From NCBI RefSeq assembly GCF_015548375.1, contig NZ_JADMWW010000007.1:34367-98366 (forward strand): DNA of 64,000 bases, written 5' to 3'. Below are positions 34,751 to 43,315 of the stretch, piece by piece. Each line of letters begins with the position of its first letter. Within the stretch, counting starts at the first letter, position 1. The position numbers were made by a program, and so were the translations under genes. The notes beneath the pieces were generated by a model, which saw only the letters and a list, made by a program, of their open reading frames with translations, was not told the origin of the DNA and searched no databases. This DNA is from Collinsella aerofaciens. Its GTDB lineage: Bacteria; Actinomycetota; Coriobacteriia; Coriobacteriales; Coriobacteriaceae.

Positions 34751-34754
34751 GGCA

Positions 34755-35882
34755 TTGTCAAACGTTGGCACTAGGACGGTATGCAAGAAGGATATGTGCG
34801 CTGGCTGTATGGCCTGCGTCGATTCATGCCGACATGGAGCGATTGCCATTGAGGATACGATTGAGGCGTATAACGCCCGTATTGATCCTACAAGGTGCGT
34901 GGGATGTGGACTGTGCGAGAAAACGTGTCCCCAGATGGTATCCCCATCTTCGTTGCGTCCTCTCGAGTGGCTACAGGGGTGGGCGAAAGATACATCGCTC
35001 AGAATGTCATCTTCGTCCGGGGGTCTGGCTACGGCCATCTCGGAGGCGTTTGTGGCGTCAAATGGATTAGTGTGTTCATGTGCACAGGAGGGCGGTGAGT
35101 TCCGGTTCCACCTCACTTCTGATGCGGATTACTTGAGGAGGGCCCAAGGCTCCAAATACGTCAAAAGCAATCCGCTTGGTGCGTACCGCGAGGTTAGGGA
35201 GGCCCTGCAAGGTGGTCAAAGGGTTCTCTTTATCGGTCTTCCTTGTCAGGTTGCTGCGATGCGTAACTTCGTTGGAAGCCGTTTAGCCGATTCCCTTTAC
35301 ACCATCGACCTTATCTGTCATGGTTCACCGTCCCCCAAGGTCCTGAGCCGATTCTTGGAAGAGACAGGTAACAACCTGTCTAATGAGCTGATACTGGACT
35401 TTCGAAAGAAAGTCCAGTATCAGCTCCGCTATCGCGGAGCTGAAACTGTGGGTAGGACGGGTGTCCGCGATCGCTACTCGATTGCTTTCCTCTCGGGTTT
35501 ACCGTATACGGAAGGCTGCTACTCCTGCCGCTACGCCAAGGGTGATCGTGTCTCCGATATTACGCTTGGCGATTCATGGGGTAGCGAGCTTTCTGATGAG
35601 GTCGCGAACGGGATATCCCTCGCACTTGTGCAGACAGACAAGGGTCGAGAACTGTTAGAAATGACGGACCTTGAGCTTTTGCCGGTTGATCCTGGTCTAG
35701 CTGTGGCCAACAATGAACAGCTTCAACGTCCTTCGACGAAGCCTATAGAAAGAAATACCTTTATGGACGGCTTTCGTAACGGGGTACGGGTTAACCGACT
35801 CGTTCTCAGGGCGAGGCCAAAAGACTGCGCCAAGTACTTGGTCAAGGATATACTGCTTGCACTGGGTTTGCTCAGGGGTTAA
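34755..35882 (+). CDS. FrhB/FdhB-type iron-sulfur protein (first copy)
   Basis: The 375-residue protein has two ferredoxin-type [4Fe-4S] sites (CAGCMACVDSC and CVGCGLCEKTCP) in its first 65 residues. The coenzyme F420 hydrogenase beta-subunit N and C domains follow (RAQGSKYVKSN, FIGLPCQVAAMRNFVGS, CHGSPSPKVL, CYSCRYAKGDRVSDITLGDS). In capsule loci these proteins sit beside pyruvyl transferases; a redox role on a sugar intermediate is suspected but unproven. The start is TTG at 34755, with GAGGAG of the previous gene's end 7 bases upstream. The coding sequence holds two overlapping perfect hairpins (35385-35442). GC is below that of the second copy. Confidence 0.82.
   Translation: MSNVGTRTVCKKDMCAGCMACVDSCRHGAIAIEDTIEAYNARIDPTRCVGCGLCEKTCPQMVSPSSLRPLEWLQGWAKDTSLRMSSSSGGLATAISEAFVASNGLVCSCAQEGGEFRFHLTSDADYLRRAQGSKYVKSNPLGAYREVREALQGGQRVLFIGLPCQVAAMRNFVGSRLADSLYTIDLICHGSPSPKVLSRFLEETGNNLSNELILDFRKKVQYQLRYRGAETVGRTGVRDRYSIAFLSGLPYTEGCYSCRYAKGDRVSDITLGDSWGSELSDEVANGISLALVQTDKGRELLEMTDLELLPVDPGLAVANNEQLQRPSTKPIERNTFMDGFRNGVRVNRLVLRARPKDCAKYLVKDILLALGLLRG
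35385..35426. repeat. 19-bp-arm perfect hairpin inside the first FrhB-type gene
   Basis: GAGCTGATACTGGACTTTC (35385-35403), loop GAAA, then its exact complement (35408-35426). It encodes ELILDFRKKVQYQL. The last six bases are shared with the next hairpin, so the two structures are mutually exclusive in RNA. Confidence 0.92.
35421..35442. repeat. Second, overlapping perfect hairpin in the first FrhB-type gene
   Basis: CAGCTCCGC-TATC-GCGGAGCTG. It overlaps the 3' arm of the hairpin at 35385-35426 by six bases. Confidence 0.9.
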
Positions 35883-35928
35883 CACATCGAGAGCGTTTGC
35901 TTTAGGCATTAATGATAAGGTAATCCAT

Positions 35929-36867
35929 ATGTTGAGTAATTCCAAGGTGCCAAAGTGCGTCGTATTAATGGCGTCATACAACGGCATCCCATTTATTTCA
36001 GAACAAATTGACAGCATTCTCTCGCAGGCTGAAGTTGACGTACGTCTTTTTGTCCGTGATGACGGGTCATCTGATGGTACTCGTGATCTTCTGCAGCGCT
36101 ATGCAGATGAGGGCAGTCTGACTTTGTTAACAGGAGAAAACCTAGGACCTGCTTTAGGGTTTTTGACGTTGTTGCGGAATGCTCCCGAAGCTGATTACTA
36201 TGCGTTTTCCGACCAAGATGATATTTGGGATAGCGATAAACTGATAACTGCGATTAAACAGCTTAAGAAGCAGGAGAATTTGGCTCTTTATCATTGCAAT
36301 TCAAGACTTGTAGATTCAGCTGGTAATGAGATGGGCCGGTTAACCTATGGGCAACAAAGGTGCATATCTTATCGAGATAACGACCCTCTCAACCAGCTTT
36401 GCATTGGGTCACCTATGGGATGTACGCAAGTATTTGATAGGCGTATTTGGGAAGTTGTTTGCTTGCATGAGCTGCCCCATCCCGTCATCATGCATGATAA
36501 GCTGATAGCTAATCTATGCGTGCTGCTGGGTTATCGGATTGTTTTCGATGCTTCTCCTCATATGGGATATCGCCAGCATGGTCGTAATGTGGTCGGTGTG
36601 AGTACTGATTTACCATCTAAAGTGATTGAGAAAATCAATAGTTTTTGTCATCCGCGAGAGATTACTCTTGCAAAGCAAGTTACTGGACTTCTTTCAACTT
36701 ATTCCGACTGCATTCTTCCTCCAGAGCGTGCTCTTGGAGAGTTGGTATCGAAAATGGACGCTTCTTTCATGGCTAGGTGCAGGGTTTCTTTCTCTTCGAG
36801 GCTGAATTTCGGCAGTCTACAAGAGGGCCTTTTCAATAGATCTCTCCTCTTGTTTGGGAAGCGATGA
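35929..36867 (+). CDS. Glycosyltransferase family 2 (rhamnosyltransferase-like)
   Basis: The 312-residue GT-A enzyme has VVLMASYNGIPFISEQIDSI, the DDGSSDGT donor site and the metal-binding YYAFSDQDDIWDSDKL, features of GT2 enzymes that often use dTDP-rhamnose. The rml genes at the end of the locus could supply that donor. GC is much lower than in the neighbours, which suggests separate acquisition. ATG at 35929 has TAAGG 8 bases upstream. The stop is 1 base from the next start. Confidence 0.88.
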   Translation: MLSNSKVPKCVVLMASYNGIPFISEQIDSILSQAEVDVRLFVRDDGSSDGTRDLLQRYADEGSLTLLTGENLGPALGFLTLLRNAPEADYYAFSDQDDIWDSDKLITAIKQLKKQENLALYHCNSRLVDSAGNEMGRLTYGQQRCISYRDNDPLNQLCIGSPMGCTQVFDRRIWEVVCLHELPHPVIMHDKLIANLCVLLGYRIVFDASPHMGYRQHGRNVVGVSTDLPSKVIEKINSFCHPREITLAKQVTGLLSTYSDCILPPERALGELVSKMDASFMARCRVSFSSRLNFGSLQEGLFNRSLLLFGKR

Positions 36868-36868
36868 T

Positions 36869-38146
36869 ATGAGTAAAAGCATCCCCAAACCGCACAATAG
36901 TGGGTACGTCCTAGCGCTTGCCTTTTGCGACTATCTCAAGGACAAGACCGGCACCCCAAAGGCTATTATGGCGAGTCAGCAGGCCATGGCGTCGCACGGC
37001 ATAAGTTACGTCTATCTCCACTCGGTTAAGAAGACCCTGTTCAGGGACGACCAGATGCTATTTTGCGAATTCGGGGTTACGGTCGACGGGGTGGAGGCTG
37101 GTGTTTTCAGTATTGCCCAGGTGTGCGAGGCCCTTTGCAGCTGGCAAAAAAGCGGCTTCAGCCTTCTTGAGCTTCATATCCACCACCTTCTGTACGTGAG
37201 CCTTGAGAAAGTCTCCGAACTGCTAAAAGTTACAGGCAAAACACCGGTCAGGGCCTTTCTCCACGACTATTACCTGTGTTGTACAAGCTATAACCTCCAA
37301 AATAGGAGCGGCTTTTGTGACAGCTCAAGGCTCGGCGACGCTCCCTGCGAGAAATGCCCCCACTTCAGTAACAGCCTTCGTGTGGAGTCGAAGATCCAAG
37401 GGCTGTTTGACTCCATCAAAAATCTCCGTTTTGTTGCACCTTCGACCTATACGAAGAATCGGTTTCTCTCATTCAGGCCCCAATACGAGGGCCTTGTTGA
37501 TGTAATACCGCACCAAAAGCTGCTTGGAGAGTATCTGGGCAACAGACGTCCTCTGAACGCAGGGGAGCGCATCAGGGTTGCCTTTCTGGGGATGCCGAGG
37601 AAGACAAAGGGCTGGGAGACCTGGCTTCGCCTCGTATCTGCGGTCGATGAACAAGAGTACGAGTTCTTCGTCTTCAACAGCTCGAACGATATGTATCCAG
37701 GGATGAACAAGCGGTTTGTCGAATTTGATGAGAAGCACCCAAATGCCATGACCGACTCTCTCAGGGAGTGCGAGATTGCCATCGTTGTCATGTGGCCATC
37801 TTGTCCAGAGACCTATAGCTACACCTGTATGGAATCTTACTCCGCAAACGCTTATACGATTTCGAGTGCATGTGCAGGCAATGTCGCCGACTTTGTCGTT
37901 GAGCATGGGTCCGGTTTGGTGCTGAATAACGAGGAGGAGCTAATCGGGCTGTTTAGGGATAAGAGCCGGCTTATCAGGGAGGTCAATCGTTTCAGGAGCG
38001 GAAAGCCTGGTCCGCTCGATCTTGTCGATTCAGATGAGATCGTAGACCTGCTTCCATGCTCCTCGGTAGGTCTCAACACGGGAGTTCACATGCACACGAG
38101 GCTGATTGAACGTGTGCTGCTGGAGGTACTCAATGCAAGATCATAG
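36869..38146 (+). CDS. Glycosyltransferase, GT4-like, divergent
   Basis: The 425-residue protein looks like a GT-B enzyme. The N-terminal domain is divergent and contains a cysteine group (YLCCTSYNLQNRSGFC and CEKCPH) resembling that in the second GT4 protein of this locus. The C-terminal domain has RVAFLGMPRKTKGWETWLRL and ETYSYTCMESYSANAYTIS in place of the usual EGxxxxxLEA motif, so the catalytic Glu region is weakly conserved. It starts 1 base after the GT2 stop and overlaps wzy by 14 bases. Confidence 0.7.
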   Translation: MSKSIPKPHNSGYVLALAFCDYLKDKTGTPKAIMASQQAMASHGISYVYLHSVKKTLFRDDQMLFCEFGVTVDGVEAGVFSIAQVCEALCSWQKSGFSLLELHIHHLLYVSLEKVSELLKVTGKTPVRAFLHDYYLCCTSYNLQNRSGFCDSSRLGDAPCEKCPHFSNSLRVESKIQGLFDSIKNLRFVAPSTYTKNRFLSFRPQYEGLVDVIPHQKLLGEYLGNRRPLNAGERIRVAFLGMPRKTKGWETWLRLVSAVDEQEYEFFVFNSSNDMYPGMNKRFVEFDEKHPNAMTDSLRECEIAIVVMWPSCPETYSYTCMESYSANAYTISSACAGNVADFVVEHGSGLVLNNEEELIGLFRDKSRLIREVNRFRSGKPGPLDLVDSDEIVDLLPCSSVGLNTGVHMHTRLIERVLLEVLNARS

Positions 38147-39515
38147 GCATGCGAGGCTCGTTATAAATAAAGCGGAGGAGCGGGCTGGTCGAAGAGGTCG
38201 TTGGTATCTCCCTAATAAGCAAGGCGTTCTAACCGTTTGCATGGGTGACCTGGCGGATGCGACGATCGTTATAGGTATCTTGGCGCAGGTTTTCTTCCTT
38301 GAGTACTATGGTCTGGGGCGATACCTCAACTGGGTAATTACCGGCATGATTTGCGTGAGGGCGCTCTTCTCCGGATGGAAATATAGCGGTAGAGCGCTAC
38401 TACTTGGGCTGATTACCGTTGCAGGGTGGCTGTCTGGTGCCCTCTTGGGTGGCAATATGGAAACGTTTAGGGCGAATATTTTGCTGCTCCTCTACCCGTT
38501 TGTCTATACGCTTTACTTCTTTCTTTTGGTCACTAACAAGAGGGATTTTCTTCTTGGACTCTTTGATGCAGGTTTTCCGGTCTTCAACGCCATATTGCTT
38601 CTCAATATGGCGATCATGTTTATCCAGTACTCTACCCATGGGATGATCGCTGCGACAACGAACGACATCGGTTACTTCGAGGACAATATCTCCGGCCTGT
38701 TCTCTTATGCGTCCGTCCATGCGGTGGCCCTTTACACTTCATTCGTCGTGCTCTACAACTTCGTCTGGATTAGGAGGCTTCGGGGTCCTCTCTGGCCATC
38801 CCTTGCCATCGCTTACAACGTCTGCCTTATCGTCCTGTCCTTCTATCTTGCGACACTCAACGATAATAAGGCGCTCTTCATAATCCTTCCTCTCGTTTTA
38901 GTGATGTTCTGGCTTATTTCAGTCATGAGAGGAGAAGCGGATGTTTCGGGTCCCTTCTTTTGGCTTGTCGCCTTGTATTTTATCCTGACAATTGCATACG
39001 CCTTGGTGCCTGCGTTCCAGATCCTCGTGGATACGCAAGTGTTTGGTCTGTTCGATATGGTTGGCAGTTCAGCTTCCGTCGGTACTGCTGCCGACGGCAG
39101 TAACGAGAGGATTGCTATCATCGGCTTCGCTCTCTTGAGACCGGCTACATGGAGTCTCGGAGAGGGTCTTGGAGCCTCAAGCTTCTACGCGTCCGGGTTC
39201 ATGTCGTTTAACCACTTTGGTCAAGCGGATATGGGGTCTTTCTTGATTCTCATGGGGGTTTGGGAGACGGCAGCGTATGTAGCGTTTTTCCACTCCGTGG
39301 TTAGTGAGTTTATGGAGCAGGAAAAAGGATCTAATGGCCGGATTGTTCGTTTGCTCCTTTTGCTAACAATTCTTATTACCTTTCTGTATACGCAGTGCTT
39401 TACAAGGGTGAACTGCTGCTTGTGCCTACTGCTGCTCTGTGGAGCGCTGGCTTGGTCGTGGAATTCCTCGGCTGCAGACTATTTGATTATTGATAGAGAC
39501 GAAGAACAGGTTTGA
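38133..39515 (+). CDS. O-antigen/capsule polymerase, Wzy-like
   Basis: This 460-residue membrane protein has about ten hydrophobic helices and a large loop between about 310 and 380 with polar residues (GSNERIAIIGFALLRPATWS), as in Wzy polymerases. Primary sequence is poorly conserved in the family, so the call rests on topology and on its place beside a flippase gene. It would join lipid-linked repeat units outside the membrane. ATG at 38133 has GGAGG 6 bases upstream, inside the previous gene. It contains a perfect hairpin at 38588-38612. Confidence 0.75.
   Translation: MQDHRHARLVINKAEERAGRRGRWYLPNKQGVLTVCMGDLADATIVIGILAQVFFLEYYGLGRYLNWVITGMICVRALFSGWKYSGRALLLGLITVAGWLSGALLGGNMETFRANILLLLYPFVYTLYFFLLVTNKRDFLLGLFDAGFPVFNAILLLNMAIMFIQYSTHGMIAATTNDIGYFEDNISGLFSYASVHAVALYTSFVVLYNFVWIRRLRGPLWPSLAIAYNVCLIVLSFYLATLNDNKALFIILPLVLVMFWLISVMRGEADVSGPFFWLVALYFILTIAYALVPAFQILVDTQVFGLFDMVGSSASVGTAADGSNERIAIIGFALLRPATWSLGEGLGASSFYASGFMSFNHFGQADMGSFLILMGVWETAAYVAFFHSVVSEFMEQEKGSNGRIVRLLLLLTILITFLYTQCFTRVNCCLCLLLLCGALAWSWNSSAADYLIIDRDEEQV
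38588..38612. repeat. 10-bp-arm perfect hairpin inside the wzy-like gene
   Basis: CGCCATATTG-CTTCT-CAATATGGCG, encoding NAILLLNMAI within a membrane helix. Confidence 0.85.
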
Positions 39516-39517
39516 AC

Positions 39518-40591
39518 ATGAAAATAGGCATTTCCACATTTACGCATGGGGACAACTATGGGCAGAGGCTCCAGAACCTTGCTGTCCAAGAAACTCTCAA
39601 ACTCTCGGGTGCAGATGTCCTTACGTTCAGACAGAAGGACTCGAGATCTGCCAAATACAAGCTCAAGTCTTTGGCTTCGCTCATTCCAAAGGGGCTTGCC
39701 GTTGCCCACATCCAGAGGCATCGTTCGTTTGAGGATTTCAATTCCCGTAACATTTCCTTTAGCCGGGAGGTTATATCTGATTCCAACCCTCCACGTGACA
39801 TTAAATCCTATGACTTTTTCGTTGCTGGGAGCGACCAAGTTTGGTCTCCGTATTCCCCTGACGCTAACTCCACTATGTTTCTCACGTTTTCGCCAAGAGA
39901 AAAGCGCATTGCTTTTTCGCCAAGCTTGGCAGCTCCGACGATTCCCGAGGAGAAGCGTGAGCTGTTCCACGGCTATTTCGACGGGTTTGATAGGCTGTCC
40001 GTTCGTGAGCAGAAGAGCGCCGAGCTTATAAACAGTCTGTACGGCTTAAAGGCCGAGGTGTTGATTGACCCAACACTGATGTTTGACGGCTCCTGGTGGG
40101 AAAGGTATGAAAAAGAGCCGCACTGCGGGCTTCCAAATGATTATGTATTGACGTACTTCCTCGGGAGTGCAGCTTACGAAGAGAGGGTTGCCGAAATCTG
40201 TGATTCACTTAGCTGCAAGAGGGTCGATTTACTAGGGGATGCGCGCTACTACGCCCTCGGGCCTTCAGAGTTCCTCTATGCCGTCCGTCACGCAAAGCTT
40301 GTAGCGACAGATTCATATCACGGATCAATTTTCTCGATCTTGTTCGGGAAGCCGCTGATTTATTGCCCTCGTGAGTCCACTGGTCCAGACATAAGCAGCC
40401 GATTCGACACGCTAGCCAGCGAGCTGGGTGTTTCTTTCGTTGAGCGGTCAATTCTTTCCGTATGTAATTCGGAACTGCTCGAGAGTGACTATTCAAAGGC
40501 GTATGACAGGTTGGCAGCTCAGAGGAAGATCGTTGTTGAATTCCTCGATAGATGTGGATTGAGCATTCCCTCGGAGGCCGCCCGTGGCTAG
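39518..40591 (+). CDS. Polysaccharide pyruvyl transferase family protein (second copy)
   Basis: The 357-residue protein is a second PF04230 member. Landmarks are GDNYGQRLQNLAVQETL, FVAGSDQVWSPYS and VATDSYHGSIFSILFGKP. It is not a close copy of the one at 33647. It starts 3 bases after the wzy stop with only a weak CAGG site, and overlaps wzx by 8 bases. The presence of two family members suggests two pyruvylated positions or two donor specificities. Confidence 0.85.
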   Translation: MKIGISTFTHGDNYGQRLQNLAVQETLKLSGADVLTFRQKDSRSAKYKLKSLASLIPKGLAVAHIQRHRSFEDFNSRNISFSREVISDSNPPRDIKSYDFFVAGSDQVWSPYSPDANSTMFLTFSPREKRIAFSPSLAAPTIPEEKRELFHGYFDGFDRLSVREQKSAELINSLYGLKAEVLIDPTLMFDGSWWERYEKEPHCGLPNDYVLTYFLGSAAYEERVAEICDSLSCKRVDLLGDARYYALGPSEFLYAVRHAKLVATDSYHGSIFSILFGKPLIYCPRESTGPDISSRFDTLASELGVSFVERSILSVCNSELLESDYSKAYDRLAAQRKIVVEFLDRCGLSIPSEAARG

Positions 40592-42089
40592 CCAGCGTAA
40601 GGCGGGCGCCCTCCTCGGCTACGCCAACATCCTCGCAAAGAACCTCGTCAACCTCGTCTACACGCCGATGCTACTGTCCTACGTGGGGCAGGCGGACTAC
40701 GGCGTCTTCCAGAGTTCGAACTCCTTTGTCTTCTCGCTGACGCTCCTGTCCTTCGGCTTCTCCGAGGCCTACGTGCGCTTCTACACGCAGACGGTGGCGC
40801 ACGGCGGCGAGCGCGACATCCGGCACCTGAACGGCATGTACCTCACGCTTTACGTCGCCGTCACAGCCGCGGCGGTCGCCCTCGGCATGGGCTTCTCCGC
40901 AAACGCGGGCGCGGTGTTCTCGGCCGGGTTCACCGAGGCGCAGGTCTCGCTCGCCCGGGAGCTGCTCGCCATCATGACGCTCAACGTCGCCTCGACGTTG
41001 TTCACCGTCGTGTTCAATTCCTACATCACGGCGCACGAGCGCTTCGTCTACCAGCAGACCAGGCAGCTCGTCACCACGCTTGCGACGCCGCTGTGCGCCT
41101 GGGCCCTGCTGGCCGCCGGTATGGGGCCCGTGGGCGTTGCTCTAGCACAGCTCGCGCTGAACCTCGTCCTGCTCGCCCTCAACGCGCGCTACGCCATCGT
41201 CGTGCTGGGCATGCGCTTCGAGCTCAGGGGTGCCGACTGGGGCGTCATGCGCGGCATCGCCGCCTTCAGTGCCTGGATCTTCGGTAACCAGGTCTGCGAG
41301 ATGGTCAATCAGAGCGTGCCCAACATCATGCTGGGGGCCATCTCGGCCGCGACTGCGGTATCTCTGTTCGCGGTGGCCGTGAACATCCGCCAGGTCTTCT
41401 ACTCGCTCTCCACCACGATGTCGAACGTCTTCATTCCGAAGGTCAACCGCATCGTCGCCACCTCGGACGACAACGCCGAGCTCACTCGCCTTATGACGCG
41501 CGTGGGCCGCTACCAGATGGTACTGTTTTGCTGGGTGTACGGAGGTTTCGCTATTCTCGGGAAGTTTTTCGTGACGAGGTGGGCGGGCCCGGGCTTCGCC
41601 GAGGCCTACTGGCTCGTGCTCGCCATGACGCTACCCGTCATGGTGCCCCTCTGTCAGAACGTCGGCATCGAGACCCAGAGGGCCAAGAACATGCACCACG
41701 CCAGGAGTCTCGTCTACCTTGCGATGGCGGTCGGGAACGTTGCCTTCACCGCCGCGGCCGCCCCGGCGCTGGGGCCGTGGGCCCCCGCGATCGCCTATGT
41801 CGTCAGCATCGTGCTCGGCAACGGACTGCGGATGAACTGGTACTACCAGAAGCGGGTCGGTCTCGACATGCTCTTTTTCTGGAAGCGGAACCTGCCGGTG
41901 CTGCTCGCCTGGGCTGCCGTCACCGTCGCCTGCCTCGCTGGCAGGGCGGTCCTGCCCGTCAACGGATGGCCCGCGTTCCTCGAGTGGGGCGCCGTTTACA
42001 GCGCGCTTTTCGCCATAGCCCTTTGGCTCGCCGTCCTAACGAAGGACGAACGTATCGCGGTCGTCTCTCGTCTCCCGTTCCTTAGATAG
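40584..42089 (+). CDS. Polysaccharide flippase, Wzx/MATE-like
   Basis: The 501-residue membrane protein of about 12-14 helices fits the polysaccharide export family (GYANILAKNLVNLVYTPML at the start, VGQADYGVFQSSNS near 33). It would move undecaprenyl-linked repeat units across the membrane. The start is GTG at 40584 with GGAGG 6 bases upstream inside the preceding gene. GC is clearly higher than in the four genes before it, which marks a mosaic joint near 40590. Confidence 0.88.
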   Translation: MASQRKAGALLGYANILAKNLVNLVYTPMLLSYVGQADYGVFQSSNSFVFSLTLLSFGFSEAYVRFYTQTVAHGGERDIRHLNGMYLTLYVAVTAAAVALGMGFSANAGAVFSAGFTEAQVSLARELLAIMTLNVASTLFTVVFNSYITAHERFVYQQTRQLVTTLATPLCAWALLAAGMGPVGVALAQLALNLVLLALNARYAIVVLGMRFELRGADWGVMRGIAAFSAWIFGNQVCEMVNQSVPNIMLGAISAATAVSLFAVAVNIRQVFYSLSTTMSNVFIPKVNRIVATSDDNAELTRLMTRVGRYQMVLFCWVYGGFAILGKFFVTRWAGPGFAEAYWLVLAMTLPVMVPLCQNVGIETQRAKNMHHARSLVYLAMAVGNVAFTAAAAPALGPWAPAIAYVVSIVLGNGLRMNWYYQKRVGLDMLFFWKRNLPVLLAWAAVTVACLAGRAVLPVNGWPAFLEWGAVYSALFAIALWLAVLTKDERIAVVSRLPFLR

Positions 42090-42097
42090 GGTCCATC

Positions 42098-43315
42098 ATG
42101 AATGATTCCGAGAAATCCCCGAGGGTCGTCTCGCTTGGCGACCGTTGCTGCGGCTGCGGCGCGTGCGCTGCCCGCTGCCCCAAGTCATGCATCTCCATGG
42201 AACCCGATGATTGTGGCTTCCTACACCCCACCGTCGACGCCTCCGGGTGCGTAGGCTGCGGGGCGTGCGACGCCGTATGCCCGGCGCTCAACGCCCCTGG
42301 GGAGGACGGGTGCGAGTTCGCCCTCTGGGCGAAGGCTCATGACGTCGGCTTGCTCGATAGATCGTCGTCGGGCGGCGTGTTCGGTCTACTCGCCGGTGAC
42401 GCTCTCTCGCGCGGCGGTGTTGTGGCGGGCGCCGCGTGGACGGACGGTTGCCGCGAGCTTCGTCACGTGCTCGTGGAGGACAGGCCGGCGCTCGGCGCCG
42501 TTATGCGCTCGAAATACGTTCAGAGCGCGGTTGGCCGCGGCGTCTTCGAGGGCGTCCGCGCTGCCCTGCGTGAAGGCAGGCCGGCGCTCTTTGCCGGTAC
42601 TGCATGCCAGGTGGCTGGCATGCGCTCATACCTGGGGAAACTCGCCGACTCTGACCTCTTCCTCGGCGTCGACGTCATCTGCCACGGTGTTCCGTCTCCA
42701 GAGCTCTGGTCGCGCTGGGTCGACTACCGTGGTGAGGCCTTCGGGTCGGACGTCTGCGACGTCAATATGCGGAGTAAGACAACCGGATGGTTGTCTTTCT
42801 CCGCTATGTACAAGCACATAGCGGAGAAAGACAACACCGGGGACACCGAGTCCCAGATATTCGGCAAAGACTGGTACATGAAAGCGTTTCTGGCCAATGC
42901 GAGCCTTCGTTCGTCCTGTCTGGCATGTCCAGCAAAGCGCTCCAGCGGCGCCGATATCACGCTCGGTGATTTCTGGGGGTTCCAGAATACCCATCCCGAG
43001 GTTGACAACTCCAAGGGCGTATCTGCCGTCCTATGCAATACCGAGAAGGGCGTGCGGGCATTCGAGGCTATTTCTGGGCTTACTGCAAACGGTCCGGCGA
43101 CGCTTGATGGGGTAATCGCGGGCAACCCTAGCCTCGTCCATTCTGTCACGCCTTATCCAAAGCGCGACGAGTTCTTGAACGACGTGTCTGCCGGGCTTTC
43201 CATCCCAGATCTCATGGACAAGTGGGATTTCCGTCCCACTCTCTGGCAGCGTGTCCGCGGCAAGCTTGGTGGTATTAAACGACGACTAAAGAGACTCGTT
43301 GGAAGGAGAGCCTAG
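42098..43315 (+). CDS. FrhB/FdhB-type iron-sulfur protein (second copy)
   Basis: The 405-residue protein has the same plan as the copy at 34755: ferredoxin sites CCGCGACAARCP and CVGCGACDAVCP, then RSKYVQSAVG, FAGTACQVAGMRSYLGK, VICHGVPSPELWSRW and CLACPAKRSSGADITLGDFW. It is GC-rich while the first copy is not, so they entered separately. It lies between wzx and the acyltransferase. It contains a 20-bp-arm hairpin (42790-42835) close to the region where the first copy has its hairpins. Confidence 0.82.
   Translation: MNDSEKSPRVVSLGDRCCGCGACAARCPKSCISMEPDDCGFLHPTVDASGCVGCGACDAVCPALNAPGEDGCEFALWAKAHDVGLLDRSSSGGVFGLLAGDALSRGGVVAGAAWTDGCRELRHVLVEDRPALGAVMRSKYVQSAVGRGVFEGVRAALREGRPALFAGTACQVAGMRSYLGKLADSDLFLGVDVICHGVPSPELWSRWVDYRGEAFGSDVCDVNMRSKTTGWLSFSAMYKHIAEKDNTGDTESQIFGKDWYMKAFLANASLRSSCLACPAKRSSGADITLGDFWGFQNTHPEVDNSKGVSAVLCNTEKGVRAFEAISGLTANGPATLDGVIAGNPSLVHSVTPYPKRDEFLNDVSAGLSIPDLMDKWDFRPTLWQRVRGKLGGIKRRLKRLVGRRA
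42602..42623. repeat. 9-bp-arm perfect hairpin inside the second FrhB-type gene
   Basis: GCATGCCAG-GTGG-CTGGCATGC, encoding ACQVAGMR, the conserved FrhB motif. Confidence 0.85.
42790..42835. repeat. 20-bp-arm perfect hairpin inside the second FrhB-type gene
   Basis: GTTGTCTTTCTCCGCTATGT (42790-42809), loop ACAAGC, then the exact complement (42816-42835). It encodes WLSFSAMYKHIAEKDN, just after the conserved MRSK segment. Confidence 0.93.
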
